This document shows, piece after piece, positions 47,871 to 56,599 of a DNA stretch of 64,000 nt. Source of the stretch: Hondaea fermentalgiana (Eukaryota; Sar; Bigyra; Thraustochytrida; Thraustochytriidae); assembly GCA_014084085.1 (NCBI GenBank), contig NPFB01000022.1, forward strand, positions 228,130 through 292,129, read 5' to 3'. Under the pieces are notes generated by a model. It was not told where the DNA came from. It made no database searches and saw only the letters and a program-made list of their open reading frames with translations. Position numbers and translations under genes: made by a program. The first letter of the stretch is position 1. The number at the start of each line of letters is the position of its first letter.

Positions 47871-49028
47871 CTAATGAGCGGCAGCAGGCATGCGAATGAT
47901 GGCCTTGCCGCCCTTTTGGTTCTTGGCGTACGCGTACACTGCATCAATCAACGAGGAGTCTTGCAAGTCGATCTCTCGAAACACCGAGCTCGAGAGCTCC
48001 CTCGGCAGCATACTGTACAAATACCACGTGACCTTGAGCTTGCGCCAAAACCCACCGGCGTCGAGCCACGGGCCAACGAGATAGTAAGAGTAGGGCTTTA
48101 CAGGGTCGTTCTTTTTGGACGCAAGCTCATCCGGCATGCTTTCGCCACTCAATTCACCATACACGTGCATGAGAGCCTTCCCCGGCAAGGCTTCATACAC
48201 TTTGCGGCTCATCTCACCATTGATGGCGTCAAAGGCTAGCGTAGCGCCTGTCGTCTGCACAGCACGCTTCAGGTCGCTCTCAAAGCTGGATACGTCGGAT
48301 CGTACAATAAAGTCGGCCGGGTGCTTCATGTCCTCGAGAAGCGTACGCTCGTTCTTCTCGCCACGCACCACGGCCACGATCTTGACGCCAAAACGCGGCG
48401 CTGCGCGTATGAGCTGCAGTCCGAGCGTTGAGCTCGCGGCCGTGTGAACAAGTGCTTTATGGCCACCTTCCTGCGCAATGACGAGCATGCTGAGAGCCGT
48501 GAGAGGGTTGATGTTGGAGAGCGAACCTTCTTTCATGCCGACAGAGCTCGGGAGAGGGACCATGTTCGAGACGGATACGACACCGTACTCTGCCCAAAAT
48601 TTGCCCACGCCAGTCAGGTCTCGCGCAGATACGCGCCACTTGCGCGTTGCAGCCCAATAGGGCAAGAAGCCGCCGCCTGATCCCACGACGATACCGCTCG
48701 CCTCGTAGCCAATTCCATGCGGATACGAAGCCACGATGCTTTCATCAAAATCGTCCATGGCGCAGTGCGCGTCGCTCGGGTTGAGTGGCGAGTACTGCAC
48801 CTTGATGAGCATCTCGCCTTCCTTGGGCGTGGGTACTGGCACACGGCGCAGCTCAATCTTGCCCTTTTCCGTTGCTTGCATAGCCCACATCGACTTGGGG
48901 ATCGTCTCGTTGTAGTACTTTCTCCCCGCCGCCATAGCGAACATGGCTGCTGCCACAAGCGGAACGGCTACCCACGCGACCTTGGGCTGGGCACGGACTT
49001 CGCTCACAATTCTTTCCACGACGTCCAT
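47871..49028 (-). CDS. Membrane-anchored MDR oxidoreductase, paralogue 3
   Basis: A 385-residue paralogue with a membrane anchor at about residues 18-34 (AWVAVPLVAAAMFAMAAG) and the same MDR plan: VPVPTPKEGEMLIKVQYS, YPHGIGYEASGIVVGSGGG, RKWRVSARDLTGVGKFWAEYG, NINPLTALSMLVIAQEGGHKALVHTAASSTLGLQL and YSYYLVGPWLDAGG. It ends RMPAAAH, where paralogue 2 has RMPHKSD. The ATG at 49028 is followed by a charged amphipathic start (MDVVERIVSEV). Together with paralogues 1 and 2 it forms a head-to-tail array with spacers of about 1.0 and 0.4 kb, showing local duplication. Not a single transcript in any obvious way. Confidence 0.82.
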   Translation of the reverse strand: MDVVERIVSEVRAQPKVAWVAVPLVAAAMFAMAAGRKYYNETIPKSMWAMQATEKGKIELRRVPVPTPKEGEMLIKVQYSPLNPSDAHCAMDDFDESIVASYPHGIGYEASGIVVGSGGGFLPYWAATRKWRVSARDLTGVGKFWAEYGVVSVSNMVPLPSSVGMKEGSLSNINPLTALSMLVIAQEGGHKALVHTAASSTLGLQLIRAAPRFGVKIVAVVRGEKNERTLLEDMKHPADFIVRSDVSSFESDLKRAVQTTGATLAFDAINGEMSRKVYEALPGKALMHVYGELSGESMPDELASKKNDPVKPYSYYLVGPWLDAGGFWRKLKVTWYLYSMLPRELSSSVFREIDLQDSSLIDAVYAYAKNQKGGKAIIRMPAAAH

Positions 49029-50039
49029 CTTCGCTTCTTTCTTTGCTTCTTCTCTTGTTCTTCTTCTTGCAGCTATCTATCTCTGCAGCTGATTCCGCTT
49101 CGCTTGATCTGGTTTTGCTCGGCTCGCTTCCCGCGCGTCTTGCATCTTCGCGCCATCGCTGCTGCGAGGGTCGAGGGCACTCGTCTTTCCTACCACCTCT
49201 ACCATCGCCGCCACCTCCAGCGACCATTTCGGGCCGTTCGCCAGCTTTTGCCGCGTCTCTGGGCAATCTTTGCTTCTTCGCCAGCGTCCGTCAGCGTCTC
49301 CTTCCGTACTTCTTCTCACCTTCGAGCACAACTCGAAGCGCAGCCGCGAGCTACGCTATACGCGCTCCGGCCGGCGCACAGGGTGCCAGGATTCGGATGT
49401 GTTACTACCCGCCGGTGTCTTTCCCGGTTTTCGCCGCGGAGTGACGCGCTCTCTTCACCGCTACGGCCCGAAATTCACCCTTGCAGTACGCCGCTGACGT
49501 GGGCGGGTCGAGGGCGGGTCGAGGGCGACGGCGAGGAGGAGCGACTTGAAGGTTGGCTCCTGCGACGTGTGAGGGACGAACGAAAGATCAACGCATGCAT
49601 GCGAGCAAGGAGAAAGTCAGGTAAGATACGTCGTCGGATCTCAACGATATCCTTTCGATCGTGGCGATCGTGGCGAGGACGTCTTCTGAATTTTGCGTGG
49701 ACTCGCCCTCATGGCCTCAAACGCGCGTGATCGTAACAATGATCGCGCCAAGCGAAGATCACATCGCAAGCCATACCATAGCCAAGCGCTTAAAAAAAGT
49801 CGTCAGAAAAAAAGTAGATTAGCCAGCCAGGACTCGATGGCTTACCGTGAGTTCCGTTTGGGTTCCAAAACGGTTCTGTGCAGCCTAACCACCGCCGCGT
49901 TGCTGCCACCGGCAAACAAGCTTGAACAAACAAGGACCTGCGCGCGCTCGCGCGCAGAAAGGAGAACGCAGGCGAGGACGCGATCGACGCGGGAGCGAGG
50001 GGAGCGCGCGCGGACTTGCTCCAACCTCAAGAAACAACA
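49029..50039. other. Divergent upstream region between MDR paralogue 3 and RFC gene
   Basis: Pyrimidine-rich leader of the MDR gene (49030-49085), then mixed G/C-rich sequence. A CAG|GTAAGA donor-like site on the plus strand near 49618 might belong to an RFC leader intron, but no clear acceptor was chosen. No separate gene supported. Confidence 0.5.
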
Positions 50040-51104
50040 ATGAGCGACGACGACGTAGAAATGTCCGCTCGCGAGCACGGAGAGGAGCTTGCCGCGACGC
50101 CTGCACGGCTCATCCCGTGGGTCGAAAAGTACAGGCCACGGACGGTCGACGAGGTTTCGCACCAGGAAGAGGTTATCGCGGCGTTGCGGTCCTCGATTGA
50201 ATCCGGCAAACTCCCGCATCTTCTGTTTTACGGCCCGCCAGGAACGGGCAAGACGTCAACGATTCTCGCAGTGGCCAAGCAAATCTTCGGCCCCGTCGAG
50301 TACAGGAAACGCGTTCTGGAGCTCAACGCTTCCGACGAGCGCGGCATCTCGGTCGTGCGCGAGAAGGTCAAGGGATTTGCGTCCACGACCGTAGGATCCG
50401 CCACGCTCAATGGCAAAAAGTTGCCGCCTTTCAAACTCATCATCCTCGACGAAGCAGACTCCATGTCCGAGGACGCGCAGAGCGCGCTTCGCCGCACAAT
50501 GGAGCTCTACACCCGCGTTACGCGCTTTTGCCTCGTTTGTAACTACGTCAGTCGCATCATCGAGCCACTCGCGTCCCGTTGCGCAAAATTTCGTTTCCAA
50601 CCCCTATCCGAAGAGTCGTTTACTCGAAAAATTCGAGAGGTTGCTGCCGCAGAGAAACTCTCCATCGAGGACGACGCCATGAATACGCTGGTTGACGTCT
50701 CCAAGGGCGACATGCGCAAAGGCATCACGCTGCTGCAAAGTTCCTCCGAATATAATCAAGGCAGCATCACCGTCGAAAGTATCGTTGAGACAGCCGGGGT
50801 CCCGCCGGAGGAGTTCATGGACAAGATTTGGGATACCATCCAGTCCAAGAACTTTAACAACCTGATCCAGTGTGCCGATGAGCTTCAGGCGGAGGGTTTT
50901 GCCTTGAGCGCGCTCATTCGTCGCTTTCAAGAACGGCTCTTGGCTTCGGGCGAGTCCCCCTTTCCTGATACGGAAAAGGCGGCCATCATGATGAAACTCG
51001 GCGAGGTTGACAAGGCGATCGAAGATGGAGCCAATGAAGATCTCCAGCTTCGGGCTTTCTTGTCCTTTTGCATGCAGCAGCACTCCTTGGTACAGGCCGC
51101 ATAA
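50040..51104 (+). CDS. RFC4: Replication factor C small subunit, RFC4 (yeast Rfc2) type
   Basis: AAA+ subunit of the clamp loader that places PCNA on primed DNA. The 354-residue protein has IPWVEKYRPRTVDEVSHQEEV at the start, Walker A GPPGTGKTS (about 65-73), LELNASDERGI, Walker B LIILDEADSM (about 134-143) and the arginine-finger SRC motif (LASRCAKFRF, about 179). These are followed by the C-terminal collar domain. NASDERGISVVREKVKGFA and the ending LRAFLSFCMQQHS point to human RFC4/yeast Rfc2 rather than the other small subunits. The start is the ATG at 50040 (MSDDDVEMS); the frame runs eight codons further up without an ATG. One uninterrupted exon. Confidence 0.93.
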   Translation: MSDDDVEMSAREHGEELAATPARLIPWVEKYRPRTVDEVSHQEEVIAALRSSIESGKLPHLLFYGPPGTGKTSTILAVAKQIFGPVEYRKRVLELNASDERGISVVREKVKGFASTTVGSATLNGKKLPPFKLIILDEADSMSEDAQSALRRTMELYTRVTRFCLVCNYVSRIIEPLASRCAKFRFQPLSEESFTRKIREVAAAEKLSIEDDAMNTLVDVSKGDMRKGITLLQSSSEYNQGSITVESIVETAGVPPEEFMDKIWDTIQSKNFNNLIQCADELQAEGFALSALIRRFQERLLASGESPFPDTEKAAIMMKLGEVDKAIEDGANEDLQLRAFLSFCMQQHSLVQAA

Positions 51105-51402
51105 ACTGATGGTTTGAAACAAGAGAGATGCACGAATCTTTACGGGTTGGTTGCCAAGCGTGTTTGCATCGCAACAATCACATCATTCCGAAACGAACGC
51201 ATGTCGACCGAATCCAAAGATGATGGAGGCTGCTTGTGCAAATTAACATGCGTTCGTAAAGCATAACGAGAGAAAATGAAAATGAAAAAGGTATACTTGC
51301 GTTTGCCCTGTTTTGCTCGTGACATCCTCAACTTGAAGCAGAGTGAGTGGATCGGCTGTCCATGAAGCAGTCAGTGCATACCTTGCTTTTCTTTTATCGT
51401 GT

Positions 51403-52450
51403 TCAAAATGGCCGATCCGTGGAGCTAGGAGGCTGTGGTTGCCGAGGCAATTGTACACCTCGTGTAGCCTCGCCCGTGATGGGATTGAAACCTTCCTTGG
51501 CCTCGTGGTGTCTGAGACGCTCTGCACGCAAAGCCGCACGATAACGAATTTTTTCGTCCGTGAACTTGAGCATTTCACCTGCATCAGACTCTTCGTACTG
51601 AAGCGTGAGAGGATTGTATGGTACGCTGTTCCCGTTTCGTGGCACTGCTCGAGACTTTCGTGCTGCTTCCCGCGCCGCCTGCTCGGCGCGTTCTTGGTTG
51701 ATCTTGCGCCATCGCTCTTCCTCTGCCGAGACGGCCTTGGCGCGACGCGTGGTAAGTTGTTGCTCCTTCATGCGAGTTGTAGCTTCCCGCCGCCTCTTTT
51801 CCTCCGCAGCAAAGTCGGTGATAAAGCGGTCCTGCTCGGTAATGTACCTGTTTCGTTTCAAAGAATCCAGAAAAGAGCTCGTTCCGTGTCAGTTTTAATT
51901 CCAAGACTCTGCATTGCGCACGAGAATGAAGCATGTTTGTGATGACTTCTTTGGCGAGACAGTAGATGACCTTGAAGATGAAGATAGAGATGAGGGGATA
52001 ATAAACGTACGCAACGGTGCCCGCGTCTGCGGATGCAATTTGTCGTCCATAGTTAATGTATTGTTGACCCTTGACGGGAGGTCGCTGTGAGGAAGAATAT
52101 TTCGCAAATCGTTTGTGCAAAGGCAAAAATAAAAGAGACACACGCCCAAGGTTTTCACATCCGACGCGACATTGTCAGTGGGTTTAAAAATGAGGCGAGA
52201 TCGATCTGTAAAGAGAAAGAGAAAACGTACCTGTTCCAATAGAGCCTTTTCTTTGGACTCCTTATCCTTTGACGCGTGTCTTTCTTTGCGCGTGAGAGGT
52301 CTTCTGTTCATCTGTTGTGAGGTTCTTGAGCGTCAGTGTTTCCGTCTGTTTTCCCTCCTCCCAACCCTTTTCCTTAAAGGTGATTGAACGTACAAAGACA
52401 CGATCATCGTGCGCAAATCTCGCCGCAAGAATGTCTTGCACGGCCGCCAT
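51403..52450 (-). CDS. Coiled-coil protein, four exons, possibly ciliary
   Basis: I assemble four exons: 52450-52394, 52311-52231, 52084-52011 and 51847-51403, giving 218 residues. All three introns (82, 146 and 163 nt) start GTACGT, end in CAG, and keep phase; the first and third have CTGAC branch-like sites. An alternative start is the ATG at 52311. The middle is an Arg/Glu/Lys/Ala-rich helix (RFITDFAAEEKRRREATTRM to AREAARKSR). The end has two turn-like conserved-looking motifs, VPYNPLTLQYEESDAG and EGFNPITGEATRG, with the aromatic/Asn-Pro-x-T pattern repeated. I do not recognise the family. Such short coiled-coil proteins are common among ciliary microtubule-associated proteins, and other flagellar genes are nearby, but that role is a guess. 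Confidence 0.65.
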
Positions 52451-52788
52451 GTCTCTTCTCTCGCTATCGTGTGCGATATCAAAACAGGCTGACTGGTCTT
52501 TCTTTGCGACGGCGTCTCCGAGGCCACGGTCTCTCGAGAGCCCACGCTCCGCTCCACACGCGACAAATCAATCTCGAAAGCGCTCAAGGCTGTGAAGAAA
52601 GCACCTTCTCCCTTTCGCTTGCACAACTCGCGCGAGCGAGCGAGCGAGCGAGCGTCTCTGGCCCCCGGTCGCCAAGTCCCAGCCTCGTTCGCCCTCCCCC
52701 AGGTCTTCTCCCAGCCCTCCTGCTGGTCGTCTGCGTCCTGTCGTTGCAGCTTTTTCTTGCCACTGCTTTCGCTCTCGAGGCTCAACAC

Positions 52789-52860
52789 GTCCGCGTCCAA
52801 GTCCGCGTCCAAGTCCGCGTCCAAGTCCGAGCCCGGGTCCGGGTCCAGGTCCGAGCGCAA
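52789..52860. repeat. 12-bp tandem repeat, six units
   Basis: Unit GTCCGCGTCCAA, three exact copies followed by three diverged copies (GTCCGAGCCCGG and similar). Confidence 0.9.
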
Positions 52861-53010
52861 CAGCGACAGCGACTCCGGCGGCGCTTTCGAGTCTAGCTAG
52901 CTAGCCGTGGCTAGCTAGCCGTTGGGCGTTCCGCCGGAGTCCTCAAAGATAGGAACGCGTTCTCTTCGCGCGCGCAGCGGCGGCTTCGCATCGATCCATC
53001 TTGCGCCGCC

Positions 53011-53110
53011 NNNNNNNNNNNNNNNNNNNNNNNNNNNNNNNNNNNNNNNNNNNNNNNNNNNNNNNNNNNNNNNNNNNNNNNNNNNNNNNNNNNNNNNNNN
53101 NNNNNNNNNN
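53011..53110. other. Assembly gap (100 N)
   Basis: Exactly 100 Ns just upstream of the HAD gene start, in a G/C-rich setting. The gene's leader or an upstream exon may be missing. Confidence 0.97.
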
Positions 53111-53155
53111 CGCGCCGGCCCCGCCGGCCCGCTCGCGGCAGCAGCGTCGCGAGCG

Positions 53156-54187
53156 ATGGCGTCATGGACGGTCGCCACCGCGGTCTCCGACGAGAGCGCC
53201 GCGGAGAACGCCGGCCTGCGCGCCCGCGCCGGCCACGAGGAGGAAGACTCCGACGATGAGGAAGAGGTGATCGTCCTGCAGCCCATGAGCTCGCTGGCGG
53301 GATCGTCCATGCCAGCGTGGTCCTCTTCGTCGCTCACGCAGGCACGTGCCAGCGGCGCCGCGAGTGCGGGCCCTGGCGATGACGTGGGCGCGCTCGCAGA
53401 CTCGCTGGGAAAGGCATCTCTGACGGAAAACAGCAGCGACAAGAACAAGAACGGCGGGTCCGGCAAGGGCTCCGCCATTGGACCCACGCGAATCATGATT
53501 GTGCTAGATTTGAACGGCCTGGTAGTGCGTCGTCGTAGAAAGAAGGATGTGCCCTCGCACGCTTTGAAAGACCTGGACAAGCCTGGCGGCCCTACATCGG
53601 CCGGCAAAATGTACTACGCCTGGAGACGACCGTTTGCAGATGATTTTGTCCACTTTCTCACCAAGAATTTCGACCTCGTCGTCTGGTCCTCGGCGCGCCT
53701 CGAGAACATCAAGCCCATGCTGGATATCGTCTTCAACGACGAGGCTCGAAGCTCCATCCTTGGCATCATGGACCAATCCGACTGTCGCGTTGCCGGCAAG
53801 CGCCCAGACGACCGCCATCGTCCTCTTTTTATCAAGGAGCTATCGCGCGCTTGGGCAAAGTTTCCCCAGCATGGTCCCCAAAGCACTCTTCTTGTCGATG
53901 ATTCGCGGTATAAAGCGGTGCGAAACCCGCCCAACACCGCCATTCATCCCAAAGATTGGGAGATTGAACACGTTGACGACGATTCCTTGGGCCCCGGAGG
54001 AAACATGCGCTCGTACCTTGAGAAATTGGCCGAGGCCGCTTCTCGTCCTGATTTTCAGGGCGTGCCTGCTCACGTTGCCACCAACACCTTTCACAGTGGT
54101 CGCTCGATCGAGGAACTCAGCGAGGAACGCAAACTTGAGAAGTGGACTCGCGAGGCTTTGCAGGCGCAATCCAAGTATTCCTCCTAG
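53156..54187 (+). CDS. FCP1/SCP-like HAD domain protein with DxN instead of DxD
   Basis: A 343-residue protein with a disordered Ser/Gly/acidic N-terminus (1-110) and an FCP1-homology (NIF) domain. Motif I reads IVLDLNGLVV: Asp118 is the expected nucleophile, but the second aspartate of DxDGT is Asn120. Other HAD motifs are in place: DLVVWSSARLENIKP (motif II Ser), a Lys in PLFIKELSRAW, and LLVDDSRYKAV (the acidic motif). Plants have relatives with DLNG as well, so this is a known variant group; loss of the general acid should lower or change phosphatase activity. Related proteins act on the RNA polymerase II tail or, in TIM50, in mitochondrial import. The first ATG after the gap is 53156; an upstream start in the gap is possible. 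Confidence 0.8.
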   Translation: MASWTVATAVSDESAAENAGLRARAGHEEEDSDDEEEVIVLQPMSSLAGSSMPAWSSSSLTQARASGAASAGPGDDVGALADSLGKASLTENSSDKNKNGGSGKGSAIGPTRIMIVLDLNGLVVRRRRKKDVPSHALKDLDKPGGPTSAGKMYYAWRRPFADDFVHFLTKNFDLVVWSSARLENIKPMLDIVFNDEARSSILGIMDQSDCRVAGKRPDDRHRPLFIKELSRAWAKFPQHGPQSTLLVDDSRYKAVRNPPNTAIHPKDWEIEHVDDDSLGPGGNMRSYLEKLAEAASRPDFQGVPAHVATNTFHSGRSIEELSEERKLEKWTREALQAQSKYSS

Positions 54188-54531
54188 CGCACGCTCTCTG
54201 ATTTCTCCTCGCCTCGAAAGAATTCGACGGATACAAAGATGGTCTACGATTTCACTGTTTCTCCGGCCTGTGCTCTGGGAAAAGCGCGCTGCATGGCTCA
54301 TCAAGAACTCGACTGTCTCTGGTCAAGAGACACTCGGCTATTTCCCCAACGTTACTACGCGCTCGTTGCAGAGACCTGCGTCGATTCATTCATTCATTCC
54401 ATTTTTTTCTTCTTATTTTTTTCCAGTTTTACCAAGAAACGCGCCTTTCTTTTCTTTCTTTTGTGCATGTGGCGCTCACGCCACCAATGTATACAGGATC
54501 AGATCTGGGCCAAGACCAAGGGCCTAGCTAG
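54188..54531. other. Convergent 3' intergenic region
   Basis: Contains a T-rich tract (54400-54425), a TTCATTCATTCATTCC stretch at 54386-54401, and CTAGCTAGCTAG immediately after the YqgE-family stop codon. No gene seen. Confidence 0.6.
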
Positions 54532-55491
54532 CTAGTGTTCGCTAGCCTCCTCGGCTGCACCGCCTGCATCGGATTCATGCGTTTGAATGGGAAGTGAGGG
54601 CTGGTCTGCGACGCGAAAAAGTGCAGTGTCGGCGTCTGCAGAAGCTTCAAAGATTGCACTTGGGTCGGCGTCGTAAAGGTTCCACAAACCCCTCTTCACC
54701 TCCACGTCGAGCTGACCAGGACTCCACACGACCGAGCCGTAGAGCAGCTTGACAAAACAGTCGTCATTTACGAGGAGCTCGAGAATGTCACCGCGCCAAC
54801 ATACGCCCTTGGCAACCTCCATTGCTCCGGCCGCCCCGGGGCAATTATGTACGTGGGTCCAAAGATGCGCAGGATTTCTTACGGGTCCGCCTGCGCCGAG
54901 CCAAAGACGTTGTTTGTCGCGTATGGCTGCTTGGATAATCTCTCGTCGTTCCGAACCCTGGAAAAGATCGGCGTCCGAGTTCTCGCGCAGCATTTCCCTT
55001 GCCTGTCGTGCCTCGGCGTCGGGCAGCTTGGCGTTCATTACAAACCCCACCGTCGGTGCGTTGCCGCCGTGGGCAGTTAGCAAGATCACATCTGACGTAA
55101 AGGGGTTCTCCCACTTTAAGGAATGCAAGGACGCAACTTCCTCGGATCCGTCGTCGTCTTCGTCACCGTCTTCAACGTCATCTTCGGATCCGACGTTGTC
55201 TTTGTCTGAGAGGGCTGACGGCTTGTGCGCAAGCAAGACAATGCCAGGACGGAGCGCAGACACGGAGTCGATAAATTGGCCAAATCGTTTTTCCGTACGC
55301 GCGCGTTCGACGACCTCATAGAGAGAATTATGGTCGAAAACGTACTCGAAGCCGCCCTTTTCGACGTAGTCGTCATCGCTATCCACCGTGCCCAGTGGGA
55401 CCTCTTGATCGTCCGCAGCAGCGAGAACAACGTCGACCCCGCTGACCGATCGGAGTTGCTGTGTAAACTTAGGACCAAAGGCGACCCCCAT
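54532..55491 (-). CDS. YqgE/AlgH (UPF0301) family protein
   Basis: A 319-residue protein whose C-terminal two-thirds match the bacterial YqgE/AlgH family, also present in plants and algae, with no firmly known activity. Recognisable stretches are TVGFVMNAKLPDAEARQ, LGAGGPVRNPAHLWTHVHN, AKGVCWRGDILELL, and VVWSPGQLDVEVKRGLWNLYDADPSAIFE. An acidic insertion (EDDVEDGDEDDDGSEE) breaks the domain. The start is unsettled. The ATG at 55491 is first in frame, but the frame continues 43 codons upstream to 55620 with a hydrophobic stretch (STLVICANLVLIWINVVVL) and no ATG, so an upstream exon or targeting peptide may exist. The tail is polar and acidic. Organelle location would fit the family's bacterial origin but is not shown. 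Confidence 0.72.
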   Translation of the reverse strand: MGVAFGPKFTQQLRSVSGVDVVLAAADDQEVPLGTVDSDDDYVEKGGFEYVFDHNSLYEVVERARTEKRFGQFIDSVSALRPGIVLLAHKPSALSDKDNVGSEDDVEDGDEDDDGSEEVASLHSLKWENPFTSDVILLTAHGGNAPTVGFVMNAKLPDAEARQAREMLRENSDADLFQGSERREIIQAAIRDKQRLWLGAGGPVRNPAHLWTHVHNCPGAAGAMEVAKGVCWRGDILELLVNDDCFVKLLYGSVVWSPGQLDVEVKRGLWNLYDADPSAIFEASADADTALFRVADQPSLPIQTHESDAGGAAEEASEH

Positions 55492-56599
55492 GGCTGAGGC
55501 TGCCAGGGAAGGACCCAAACTTTGCCAAGACAATGCTCGTGATTTTGGAGGCTCTGCGGTCAAGACAACCACATTGATCCAAATGAGGACCAAATTTGCG
55601 CAGATGACGAGCGTTGACAAGAATGGCGCGCGACCTACACAGCGTTTCCATTGAGCGAGTTTTTTTCACATGACAAGCGTTTTTGTCCGACCGAGAACGT
55701 GAGTTGGAGAGACGAGACGTGCAAAAAATCGTTTCACCCGAGGTCATCCATGGACACAATATATACTTTGTTAGTAAACGCTTCCTCCTCATTCTATTCT
55801 CCCTGCGCGTATCCCCCCCCTACTCCCCCCGCCCTCCTCCGACAGCACAGAGCTCTCCCACGCGCAACGCGAGAGAGCGACAGGCTTGCCAGCGGACCAG
55901 CGCCACGCGCCCACGCGTGCCATGCCACGCGACATTTCTTCTCCGGGCGAGCAGGCGTCGGTCGCCCTCACAAGTCCCCCGTGCCCAAACGACTCACGTC
56001 CAAGACTCTCGCCCCCGAGCAGCGACCGCGCTCGCGGGAGCATGTACGCCATCGCGAGCTCGTCCACGCCGTCCATGGTCATCGCCCGCTCGAGCGGTCT
56101 GCGCGCGACAGCTCCGTCGAATCTTTTGATCAAGGACTGTCTGGCTCGGGTCGGCGCGGCTGCGGTCCCACGGAGAACTGCCCGCACTGACAGGCACCCA
56201 GCGCCGCACGTTCAGAGGATCAGGGTTAGGTTTAGGTGTGTGTGCATCGTGAAAAGATCTGGGAGGACCAGGCTACTACTGCCAGGCCTACTAGGCAGCA
56301 GCAGACCTGACAGCGAGGGAGCTCATCGAATGACCTGGCGGAGAGAAGCGTCGCTGAGAGGCGAGCAAGGGGTTTGCTTTGGTTTGGTTTTGATTTTGTT
56401 TGCGTTGGTTTGGTTTTGGTTTGGTTTTCGTTGGTTTGCTTTTGGTTTGCTTTGGTTTGGTTTGCTTTGGTGTGGTTAGAGGTTTGGCTCGGATTGGTTT
56501 GCTTTTGGTTTGAATTGGTTTGGGGGTTTGGTTTGTAAGTTGGTTTGAGGGATTGGTTTGATTTGGCTCACTACTTTAATTTTTTTCATACGATGAAGA
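55492..56599. other. 1.1-kb intergenic region with GGTTTG array
   Basis: The right 200 bases are the GGTTTG-type degenerate array. Left of it are G/C-rich frames with no gene-like codon bias, and a short AGGGTTAGGTTTAGG sequence at about 56222-56236 that looks telomere-like but is only two units long. Confidence 0.55.
56370..56566. repeat. Degenerate GGTTTG/GGTTTTG repeat array
   Basis: About 200 bases made of GGTTTG, GGTTTTG and GCTTTGG variants with strong strand asymmetry (plus strand almost only G and T). It begins just beyond the 3' end of the PRORP gene, so it may be partly in that gene's 3' untranslated region as CAAACC repeats. Confidence 0.85.

Larger units (their letters stand above)
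52451..53155. other. Divergent upstream region with 12-bp tandem repeat and assembly gap
   Basis: Sequence between the coiled-coil gene and the HAD gene. It carries a GAGCGAGC repeat near 52632-52650, the 12-bp array at 52789-52860, CTAG-rich palindromic sequence at 52893-52919 and Ns at 53011-53110. Long frames on both strands read through the repeats and are not supported as genes. Confidence 0.55.

Noticed and set aside
56222..56236. Internal telomere or chromosome end
   Set aside because: Only about two telomere-like units, with normal genes on both sides; kept only as a remark.
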